From: Solobacterium sp.
GTDB taxonomy: Bacteria > Bacillota_I > Bacilli_A > Erysipelotrichales > Erysipelotrichaceae
Reading direction: 5' to 3'
Assembly: GCA_017514645.1 (NCBI GenBank)
Contig: JAFWJP010000193.1
Coordinates: 1-18,583 of the forward strand
Length of the DNA: 18,583 nt
Shown here piece after piece: positions 1-4,743 of this stretch. The notes under the pieces are model-generated. The model was not told where the DNA came from. It did no database searches and was given only the letters and a program-made list of their open reading frames with translations. The position numbers were made by a program, and so were the translations under genes. Position 1 is the stretch's first letter. Every line of letters starts with the position of its first letter.

Positions 1-272
1 AATGAAGAGAATACATAGTCTTCAATTCCGGTAGTATAGACAATCGTTTTTCCAGGGTCTTCTATCCGTTTTACAAGTTCAAACCCATTGGTTATAGGCA
101 TTTCAATATCTACAAAATAAATATCATACTGACTATTGATCTCTCGCGAGTATGTACTGTATGCATGAATTTCAACACAAAACTCAAGGCGATTACAGAC
201 TTCTGTAATAACACCTTTCATCAACGGCAAAAACGAGATGTCGTCGTCTATTAAACAAATACGCAAAACCAT
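1..272 (-). CDS. LytTR-type response regulator, receiver domain only (partial, runs off left edge)
   Basis: The first 90 codons of a response regulator read on the minus strand from an ATG at 272; the rest lies outside the window. The receiver domain shows the acidic cluster D9-D10-D11, the phospho-acceptor Asp55 in the motif VDIEMP, and the conserved Thr80 followed by a Tyr (YTTGIEDY). This is the pattern of AgrA/ComE/LytR regulators, which receive phosphate from a membrane histidine kinase and bind direct repeats through a C-terminal LytTR domain not visible here. It starts 12 nt after the stop of the XRE gene, so the two are probably cotranscribed, and it is divergent from agrB-agrD. Seen: receiver motifs. 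Inferred: the LytTR output domain and the role as the AgrA of this locus, based on the neighbouring agrBD. A histidine kinase would be expected further left. The ribosome site is weak, which would fit translational coupling. Confidence 0.85.
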   Translation of the reverse strand, partial: MVLRICLIDDDISFLPLMKGVITEVCNRLEFCVEIHAYSTYSREINSQYDIYFVDIEMPITNGFELVKRIEDPGKTIVYTTGIEDYVFSS

Positions 273-284
273 ATGTAAAAGTCT

Positions 285-593
285 TTAATCCTGTTTTAAT
301 GTTTTGACGATATGACGTATAAGAAATTGCATTCTTTCATCTAATCCTGCGATATTTACGGTTTGAATATCAGGTTCATAGCATAATAGGTAATCTAAAG
401 AAACGTCGAAAATATCAGACAAACGACACGGTTTATCTTCGGGTATCTTTTTTGAGCCATCTTCAAAATTGTGCATTGTCTGAGCAGATACACCGATTTG
501 TTTCCCTAGTTCTTCTAATGTGTATCCAGACTCCAATCGTAGTTTCTTAATATTGTTTGTGCTGCCGTCAGCGTTATATGTTCGTTTTCTCAT
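285..593 (-). CDS. small XRE-family HTH transcriptional regulator
   Basis: This encodes a 102-residue protein that is mostly one Cro/C1-type helix-turn-helix domain. It spans about residues 15-69 (KKLRLESGYTLEELGKQIGV, then a recognition helix near SAQTMHNFEDG and the closing SLDYLL). A charged helical tail follows. I chose the ATG at 593, which has a GAGAG ribosome site 7 nt upstream. A TTG at 611 would add six residues, but it overlaps a TACAAT box (612-617, minus strand) that could be the -10. The gene lies between agrBD and the response regulator and points away from agrBD. It may therefore control the intergenic promoters or be a local repressor of the quorum-sensing locus. Its operator is unknown. 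The reading frame is AT-rich like the rest of 1-1625. Confidence 0.85.
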   Translation of the reverse strand: MRKRTYNADGSTNNIKKLRLESGYTLEELGKQIGVSAQTMHNFEDGSKKIPEDKPCRLSDIFDVSLDYLLCYEPDIQTVNIAGLDERMQFLIRHIVKTLKQD

Positions 594-719
594 AATCGAG
601 CTCTCGGTCAAATTGTATTGCAGAGTAACGAAACGGCAGGGATAAAACTATCAGCCTAAGATTATCTGATAGCAGAATGGCAGCACGATAAAAATCATAG
701 TAATAAATACTGATATATA

Positions 720-733
720 ATTGTGATTACAAT
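720..733. promoter_or_regulatory. small inverted repeat in the agr intergenic region (possible operator)
   Basis: ATTGT-GATT-ACAAT is a perfect 5-bp inverted repeat with a 4-nt spacer, in the very AT-rich stretch between the divergent XRE and agrB genes. It could be the operator of the adjacent XRE regulator, but a repeat this short in AT-rich DNA may be chance. Confidence 0.25.
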
Positions 734-805
734 CAGTAATAACTATCGATCGTCTACAATTGCGATATTCATATGTTTATACTATTGCTGTTTACAGCTG
801 ACTGC

Positions 806-840
806 TTGACCGGTTGTCCCGGTTTTTGACCACTTATCCC
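806..840 (+). promoter_or_regulatory. tandem direct repeats upstream of agrB, candidate LytTR response-regulator site
   Basis: TTGACCGGTTGTCCC (806-820) and TTGACCACTTATCCC (826-840) match at 12 of 15 positions and start exactly 20 bp apart, about two helical turns. They end 8 bp before the agrB -35 box. LytTR regulators such as AgrA, ComE and VirR bind pairs of short direct repeats about two turns apart and upstream of, or touching, the -35. The geometry fits; the sequence is not the staphylococcal consensus. The likely binder is the response regulator at 1-272. Confidence 0.55.
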
Positions 841-848
841 TTACTGGG

Positions 849-876
849 TTGAATAACTTGCTTCCTGTCATAGAAT
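849..876 (+). promoter_or_regulatory. agrB promoter
   Basis: A -35 box TTGAAT (849-854) is separated by 16 bp from a -10 box TAGAAT (871-876). Transcription should start near 883, only a few bases before the agrB ATG at 886, so the mRNA would be nearly leaderless. Confidence 0.55.
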
Positions 877-885
877 GTACTTGTC

Positions 886-1428
886 ATGAAAAGGATGTGG
901 TTTACAAAACAATTATATACGACTTGTGATAATATGAATGTTGATTATGATGTCGTTAAATACGGTCTAAAAGTCGAAGGCGCCTGGCTATTAGATTGTG
1001 TGGTAACACTGACCCTATGCTTTTATCTAAAAGTGTTTGTTGAATGTATAGTGTTCATAGCGGCTTTTACCTATCTTCGTTTATATTGTGGCGGATATCA
1101 TTGTAAAACATATCTATCATGCGGTATTCACTATGTTTGCATGACAACATTATCTTCGTGGGCGGCACATTATTGTCATTATCACGGATTAATGCTTATG
1201 AGCGGTTTAGTTGCATTTGTTTATCTATATATGACTGTCCCGGTTGAGAACGAAAATAACCGATTGGACTTAACAGAGCGTTTAGTTTACAGATCTCTTG
1301 CAAAAAAACGATTATGGGCCGTCTTGATTATCATGGTTGGAAGCCTTGTGGTCATACAAACTTCAGTCTTCGCGTTTGTTTTGTTGGATCTGGCATGCTT
1401 ATGCATGCTGCAGAGGAGGTTATTATGA
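886..1428 (+). CDS. agrB: AgrB-type membrane endopeptidase (accessory gene regulator B)
   Basis: This encodes a 180-residue polytopic membrane protein. AgrB is a membrane cysteine protease that removes the C-terminal tail of the AgrD precursor and helps to form the thiolactone or lactone ring. The signature RLYCGGYHCKTYLSC is at residues 65-79, and the candidate catalytic His72 and Cys79 have the same 7-residue spacing as in staphylococcal AgrB. The motif PVENENNRLDL (119-129) matches the conserved P-[VI]-[ED]-x-x-N region. About four to six hydrophobic segments lie between 35 and 172. Its length is typical (about 180-210). Its TGA overlaps the agrD ATG (ATGA), so the pair is translationally coupled. 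No ribosome site precedes the ATG, and the promoter lies only 9 nt away. The protein is unusually rich in Cys and Tyr. The C-terminus is shorter than in staphylococci. Confidence 0.88.
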   Translation: MKRMWFTKQLYTTCDNMNVDYDVVKYGLKVEGAWLLDCVVTLTLCFYLKVFVECIVFIAAFTYLRLYCGGYHCKTYLSCGIHYVCMTTLSSWAAHYCHYHGLMLMSGLVAFVYLYMTVPVENENNRLDLTERLVYRSLAKKRLWAVLIIMVGSLVVIQTSVFAFVLLDLACLCMLQRRLL

Positions 1429-1568
1429 AACTGTTCGAAGTGATGGTATCTATTGCTATGAAAGCTGCAGCTAAAGCAGCGAACGTTCCTTCGTGGAAGG
1501 GTATGTATCAGGAAGACATGCCCGAGTCTGTAAGGAAACTGAAACAACAGCCAAAGAGTATTCACTGA
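1425..1568 (+). CDS. agrD: AgrD-type signal peptide precursor with Ser in place of the ring Cys
   Basis: This is a 47-residue peptide starting at an ATG that overlaps the agrB stop, behind a strong AGAGGAGG ribosome site. An amphipathic N-terminal helix (residues 1-19, Lys/Ala/Val-rich) would anchor it to the membrane. The AIP region follows in ANVPSWKGMYQEDMPES, and then a charged tail. The Pro-Glu after an acidic stretch matches the AgrD recognition element. Counting five residues (YQEDM) back from that Pro, as in S. aureus AgrD-I, the cut would fall after Met. The predicted five-residue ring is then Ser-Trp-Lys-Gly-Met. Ser takes the place of the usual Cys, so the ring would be a lactone. 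Ring size and N-terminal trimming are inferred. The peptide is too short and too diverged for a confident mature sequence, but its position and layout make AgrD very likely. Confidence 0.82.
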   Translation: MKLFEVMVSIAMKAAAKAANVPSWKGMYQEDMPESVRKLKQQPKSIH

Positions 1569-1589
1569 CATCAACAACTTGATTTTATG

Positions 1590-1624
1590 AAAGCGTCCGG
1601 AGTGTTCCGAACGCTTTGCTTTAT
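1590..1624 (+). terminator. terminator of agrBD
   Basis: The arms 1590-1601 and 1606-1617 form a 12-bp stem (AAAGCGTCCGGA / TCCGAACGCTTT) with one C-A mismatch and a GTGT loop. A weak T-rich tail follows. It lies 22 nt after the agrD stop. Confidence 0.6.
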
Positions 1625-1657
1625 ATACGGCCTGTTTCACTGCCTGTAAGGAATCAT

Positions 1658-1679
1658 AGAAAAAGGGCCTGAGCCCTTT
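1658..1679 (-). terminator. terminator of the MarR-type gene
   Basis: On the minus strand the stem AAAGGGC / GCCCTTT (1662-1668 with 1673-1679, 4-nt loop) is followed by a run of Ts (complement of the A-run at 1660-1664). It lies directly after the MarR-type stop codon. Confidence 0.75.
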
Positions 1680-1684
1680 CCGGT

Positions 1685-2191
1685 TTACTCTTCCTCCGCT
1701 GTGATCTTGTCCAGCAGGTCCAGAAGTGTTTTCTTTTCGTCTTCCGTCAGACTGCGGAAGATGTTTTCAGCATATGCAGCCCGTTCATCCATGACTTCCC
1801 AGGCGCGCGCTTTGCCTTTCTCCGTCAATGTGATGAGCGTTGCCCGCTTGTCTGCCGGATCGACCGTACGTTCGATGTAGCGGTCTGCCTCCAGCTTGTC
1901 GATGAGCTCGGACATGGAGGACGGATTGACGCCTCTCCTCTCTGCCAGCTCTTTCTGATGGATGCCCTGTTCTCCGGCATCCAGGATCTCGGCGAGAATA
2001 CGCTCTCTCGGGAAGCGGTGCGGATGGTGCTTATGGGGTTCCCCCTCCGGGTGTCCCTTCATCGGGAATCCCTCCGGCATGGGCGGTCTGTGCATTCCGT
2101 GCATATGACGCATTCCCATCGGACGCCGCATCGTCTTCTTCTGCAGCAGACGTATTTTCTCCAGCAACTGTTCATTCAATGTCTTTTCCAT
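1685..2191 (-). CDS. MarR-family regulator with Met/His-rich N-terminal segment
   Basis: This encodes a 168-residue protein. The start is the ATG at 2191, with AAAGGAGA 7 nt upstream; a longer upstream reading frame would run through the operators and is rejected. Residues about 62-160 form a MarR winged helix: ILAEILDAGEQGIHQKELAE, recognition helix near NPSSMSELIDKLEADRYIER, wing DPADKRATLITLTEKG, then the C-terminal dimer helix. Residues 21-58 are unusual, with seven Met and eight His in 38 positions mixed with Pro and Gly. That composition is known from copper or other soft-metal handling proteins, so a metal- or redox-responsive role is a reasonable inference. It is divergent from the flavodoxin, and two palindromes lie between the genes. 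It probably represses both and is inactivated by a ligand or metal. Confidence 0.88.
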   Translation of the reverse strand: MEKTLNEQLLEKIRLLQKKTMRRPMGMRHMHGMHRPPMPEGFPMKGHPEGEPHKHHPHRFPRERILAEILDAGEQGIHQKELAERRGVNPSSMSELIDKLEADRYIERTVDPADKRATLITLTEKGKARAWEVMDERAAYAENIFRSLTEDEKKTLLDLLDKITAEEE

Positions 2192-2213
2192 TGTTGTGTC
2201 TCCTTTCTTTTGC

Positions 2214-2225
2214 TTCGGTACCGAA
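2214..2225. promoter_or_regulatory. palindromic operator 1 (MarR-type gene side)
   Basis: The perfect 12-bp palindrome TTCGGTACCGAA sits in the leader of the MarR-type gene, just downstream of its predicted -10. An identical copy lies 48 bp away, near the flavodoxin. The regulator itself is the likely binder. Confidence 0.7.
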
Positions 2226-2228
2226 CTA

Positions 2229-2256
2229 AATATAACATACATATTCGTTGTGTCAA
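2229..2256 (-). promoter_or_regulatory. promoter of the MarR-type gene
   Basis: On the minus strand, TTGACA (complement of 2251-2256) is followed after 16 bp by TATATT (complement of 2229-2234). The two 12-bp palindromes flank this promoter on either side, which is a good arrangement for autorepression. Confidence 0.6.
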
Positions 2257-2261
2257 TATAT

Positions 2262-2273
2262 TTCGGTACCGAA
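2262..2273. promoter_or_regulatory. palindromic operator 2 (flavodoxin side)
   Basis: This is a second perfect copy of TTCGGTACCGAA. It lies upstream of the MarR-type gene's -35 and 59 bp before the flavodoxin start. It could block a flavodoxin promoter in this AT-rich gap; no strong plus-strand -35/-10 pair could be picked, though TAAAAT at 2308-2313 is a possible -10. Confidence 0.7.
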
Positions 2274-2332
2274 TTATTAAAAATCATGTTACGGTGCTGC
2301 ATACTGCTAAAATAGAGGCAGGAGGTATCATC

Positions 2333-2806
2333 ATGAAAAAGTTAGTTACGTATTTCAGTGCAGAAGGAACGACCGCAAAAGTCGCCAAGGACCTTGCAGA
2401 TGCCATCGGTGCGGATCTCTATGAAATCAAGCCGGAAGTACCCTATACCAAGGCGGATCTCAACTGGATGGACAAACAGTCCCGGAGCACGCTCGAAATG
2501 AACGACCCTGCTTCGAGACCGGCACTGGCAGATCACGAAGCCGATGTAGAGGCATATGATACCGTATTCATCGGTTTCCCGATCTGGTGGTATGTCGCAC
2601 CGACGATCATCAATACATTCCTGGAAGCCTATGATTTCGGCGGAAAGAAGATCGCTTTGTTTGCGACGTCCGGCGGAAGCGGAATGGGAAAGACGGCAGA
2701 AGTGCTGAAGAAGAGCCTGCCGGATACAGCCGTCATCGTAGACGCAAAGATGCTCAACGGACATCCGGGCAAAGATGCCCTGAAAGCCTGGGCAGAGCAG
2801 TTCTGA
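2333..2806 (+). CDS. flavodoxin-family protein
   Basis: This encodes a 157-residue cytoplasmic FMN-binding protein. The phosphate-binding loop FSAEGTTAKVA is at residues 8-18. The aromatic FMN-contact region GFPIWWYVAPTIINTFLE is at about 83-100, and a second loop ATSGGSGMG at about 111-119. This is the flavodoxin_4-like group often annotated as flavodoxin or NAD(P)H-dependent quinone/flavin reductase; low-potential electron transfer is the safe description. The start ATG at 2333 follows AGGAGG at a good distance, and a longer frame starting inside the MarR gene is rejected. The gene is divergent from the MarR-type regulator, a common pairing for oxidative or electrophile stress responses, so induction when the repressor is inactivated is inferred. 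It is monocistronic, ending at a strong terminator. Confidence 0.88.
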   Translation: MKKLVTYFSAEGTTAKVAKDLADAIGADLYEIKPEVPYTKADLNWMDKQSRSTLEMNDPASRPALADHEADVEAYDTVFIGFPIWWYVAPTIINTFLEAYDFGGKKIALFATSGGSGMGKTAEVLKKSLPDTAVIVDAKMLNGHPGKDALKAWAEQF

Positions 2807-2850
2807 ATCAACCGGGCAGGTACGGCAGGTTTCCCGGGAAATACTGCGTG

Positions 2851-2880
2851 AAAGACAGTGAAAACATACTGTCTTTTTTT
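2851..2880 (+). terminator. flavodoxin terminator
   Basis: The perfect 9-bp stem AAAGACAGT / ACTGTCTTT (2851-2859 with 2868-2876) has an 8-nt loop and runs into seven Ts. Confidence 0.9.
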
Positions 2881-2931
2881 GATGAAAATTCCAAGAAATC
2901 CGGGGATCATCGGTATGTATGTGCCTGTGGT

Positions 2932-2940
2932 TGCTACAAT
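2932..2940 (+). promoter_or_regulatory. extended -10 promoter of the RidA-aldolase operon
   Basis: TG-C-TACAAT is an extended -10 element about 33 bp before the RidA start. No good -35 is visible, which is normal for extended -10 promoters. Confidence 0.5.
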
Positions 2941-2972
2941 AGAATCAGTTACCAGAGAACGGAGGTATGGAG

Positions 2973-3350
2973 ATGATTCAGAGATTCAACGGACAGGGCG
3001 GACCTGTCGCGCCGGAAATGCCGTTTTCTTCCGTCGTGATCCATGACGGTACGATGTACGTGTCCGGTACCGGCGGCTATGATCCGGCAACCGGTACTCT
3101 GCCGGATACTTTCCTCGGACAGGCGGAACAGGTGCTGAAGAACCTGACCACAGCCATTGAAAGCGCCGGAGGGGATATGAACAACGTCCTCAAGTGCACC
3201 TGTTTCGTAACCAACATGAGCTACTACAAAGCCTTCAACGAACTCTTCCACGAGTATCTTCCCTGTCAGCCGGCAAGAAGCTGTATTGAAGTCGTATCTC
3301 TTCCGGCGGGCATGTCGATTGAAATTGAAGCGATCGTCGCAATGAACTGA
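2973..3350 (+). CDS. RidA/YjgF-family reactive-intermediate deaminase
   Basis: This encodes a 125-residue protein of the usual RidA length. RidA proteins hydrolyse reactive enamine/imine intermediates such as 2-aminoacrylate, which PLP enzymes release. The C-terminal signature QPARSCIEVVSLP (residues 99-111) carries Arg102, the equivalent of the substrate-binding Arg105 of E. coli RidA, and the adjacent Cys104; IEIEAIVAMN closes the domain. I chose the ATG at 2973, which lies 7 nt after GGAGG. The ATG at 2967 is only 1 nt from it and less likely. A PLP-dependent threonine aldolase gene starts 13 nt downstream, so the pair is probably an operon. The pairing makes chemical sense, since RidA would clear by-products of PLP chemistry on Ser or Thr. 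Confidence 0.9.
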   Translation: MIQRFNGQGGPVAPEMPFSSVVIHDGTMYVSGTGGYDPATGTLPDTFLGQAEQVLKNLTTAIESAGGDMNNVLKCTCFVTNMSYYKAFNELFHEYLPCQPARSCIEVVSLPAGMSIEIEAIVAMN

Positions 3351-3363
3351 AAGGAGAACACCG

Positions 3364-4407
3364 ATGACAAACAAACCCTCCTTTTCCTGTGATTATATGG
3401 AAGGTGCCCTTCCGGAGATCCTGGAAGCTCTGCTGAAAACGAATATGGAACAGTCTCCCGGATACGGTACGGACAGCTATACCGCGTCCGCAAAGACAAA
3501 GATCAGGGAAGCCTGCGGGACACCGGATGCGGATGTCTTCTTCCTGGTCGGCGGCACACAGACGAATGCTACGGTGATCCGGGCGATACTGAAGACATAT
3601 GAAGGTGTGATCGCGGCAGAAACCGGGCACATCAGCGTTCATGAAGCCGGTGCAATCGAAGCCGGCGGTCACAAGGTCCTGACGATTCCGCACTATGACG
3701 GAAAGATCTCAGCCAGGGATCTGGAAGACTACCTCAGGAACAACCTTGCGGACGGAAACCGGGACCATATGGTCATTCCGGGCATGGTCTACATTTCCCA
3801 GCCGACGGAGTACGGGACACTGTATTCCCGGGCGGAACTGGAGCAGATCAGCGCGCTGTGCCGTGAGTACAAGCTGCCGCTGTATGTGGACGGTGCGCGT
3901 CTTGCCTATGCCCTGGCCTGCAAGGAGAACGACGTGACACTGAAGGATCTCGGCAGACTGTGTGATGCGTTCTACATCGGCGGAACCAAGTGCGGTGCAT
4001 TGTTCGGTGAAGCTGTTGTCATTCCGCAGCACGGACTGATTCCCCATTTCTTCACAACGATCAAGCAGGGCGGTGCGCTTCTGGCCAAGGGACGCATTGC
4101 CGGTATCCAGTACGATGTTCTGTTCACGGATGATCTGTACCTGAAGGCAGGCAAGGCCGGCATTGATGCGGCAGACCGGATCCGGGCAGTCCTGGAGGAA
4201 GAAGGGTATGAACTGAAGTTCGGTTCTCCCACCAACCAGCTCTTCGTAGCGCTGGATGATGCGGAACGGGAACGTCTGTCGGATGAAGTCGGACTCGGAT
4301 TCTGGGAGAATCTCCCTGACGGAAGGACGATCATGCGTATTGCGACCAGCTGGGCGACCACGGATGCGAATGTGGACAGACTGATCGAAGTTCTGAGAAA
4401 ACACTAG
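3364..4407 (+). CDS. low-specificity threonine aldolase (PLP-dependent)
   Basis: This encodes a 347-residue fold-type I PLP enzyme of normal family length. Threonine aldolases cleave L-threonine or allo-threonine to glycine and acetaldehyde. Visible features are the N-terminal D10-Y11-x-E-G, the cofactor-stacking His89 in ETGHISVHEAGAIE (86-99), Asp176 in YVDGARLA, which binds the PLP ring nitrogen, and the Schiff-base Lys209 in YIGGTKCG. The start ATG follows AAGGAG. The stop is followed by a strong terminator, making this the last gene of the RidA operon. Exact substrate preference (threonine, phenylserine, other beta-hydroxy amino acids) cannot be read from the sequence, and the wider beta-eliminating lyase family is the alternative. 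Confidence 0.9.
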   Translation: MTNKPSFSCDYMEGALPEILEALLKTNMEQSPGYGTDSYTASAKTKIREACGTPDADVFFLVGGTQTNATVIRAILKTYEGVIAAETGHISVHEAGAIEAGGHKVLTIPHYDGKISARDLEDYLRNNLADGNRDHMVIPGMVYISQPTEYGTLYSRAELEQISALCREYKLPLYVDGARLAYALACKENDVTLKDLGRLCDAFYIGGTKCGALFGEAVVIPQHGLIPHFFTTIKQGGALLAKGRIAGIQYDVLFTDDLYLKAGKAGIDAADRIRAVLEEEGYELKFGSPTNQLFVALDDAERERLSDEVGLGFWENLPDGRTIMRIATSWATTDANVDRLIEVLRKH

Positions 4408-4416
4408 AATAATCAC

Positions 4417-4457
4417 GATGAACTCTGCGGATCAGCCGGGGAGTTCATCTTTTTCTT
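4417..4457 (+). terminator. terminator of the RidA-aldolase operon
   Basis: The perfect 9-bp stem GATGAACTC / GAGTTCATC (4417-4425 with 4441-4449) has a 15-nt loop and is followed by TTTTTCTTT. Confidence 0.85.
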
Positions 4458-4530
4458 TGACGGCTTATGAAAAAAAGTTTCCGGCTTACCGGCAGATAAA
4501 GATAAAAACAGGGATTCTTCCTGTATTTTA

Positions 4531-4561
4531 TTGAAATTGTTCTCTGCCAATCCGCTACAAT
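4531..4561 (+). promoter_or_regulatory. probable promoter of the M20 amidohydrolase operon
   Basis: TTGAAA (4531-4536) and TACAAT (4556-4561) have a 19-bp spacer, slightly long. The -10 is good and lies about 180 bp upstream of the M20 gene, giving a long leader. Confidence 0.45.
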
Positions 4562-4567
4562 GAAATC

Positions 4568-4678
4568 ATGAAATACAGAGACGCAGCAAGATTCACCGGA
4601 ATGACAGGGAGCGGATCTTTCGCTGCGTCTTTTACGACATCCACCCCGAAAGGGGTACGGGCAAAGATACCGGCATAA
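4568..4678 (+). CDS. possible 36-residue leader peptide upstream of the M20 gene
   Basis: An open frame runs from the ATG at 4568 to TAA at 4676-4678. It encodes 36 residues rich in Ala, Thr, Ser and Lys/Arg, beginning MKYRDAARFTGM and ending KGVRAKIPA. It has no ribosome site, but the ATG lies 6 nt after the predicted -10, about where transcription should start, so it could be leaderless. It runs through the hairpin 4577-4632. No transmembrane segment or known motif is visible. It may be a leader peptide, or chance coding in a structured RNA. Confidence 0.3.
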   Translation: MKYRDAARFTGMTGSGSFAASFTTSTPKGVRAKIPA

Positions 4679-4687
4679 GCCGAAGAC
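4577..4687 (+). promoter_or_regulatory. structured leader with attenuator-like hairpin
   Basis: The arms GACGCAGC (4580-4587) and GCTGCGTC (4622-4629) pair. The stem extends inward through AAGAT/ATCTT (4588-4592 with 4615-4619) and is followed by TTTT, like an intrinsic terminator inside the leader. Downstream are a GAAA-capped hairpin ACCCC/GGGGT (4643-4656) and the hairpin CGGC-ATAA-GCCG (4671-4682). GTCTT (4627-4631), part of the first hairpin's 3' side, can instead pair with AAGAC (4683-4687), giving two mutually exclusive folds. This resembles attenuation or riboswitch logic, but I do not recognise a known class. Confidence 0.4.
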
Positions 4688-4743
4688 ATACAATTCATAG
4701 AAATACAGAAATCATTTTTTGATATGAAAGGGAGAATTTGATC

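Noticed and set aside
4643..4682. Resemblance to a c-di-GMP-I riboswitch (GAAA-capped stem, then ACGGGCAAAG and CCGGC-ATAA)
   Set aside because: The conserved upstream ligand-binding stretch and the final GGUAGCGGGGUUACC-like helix are not found, so the likeness is probably chance.
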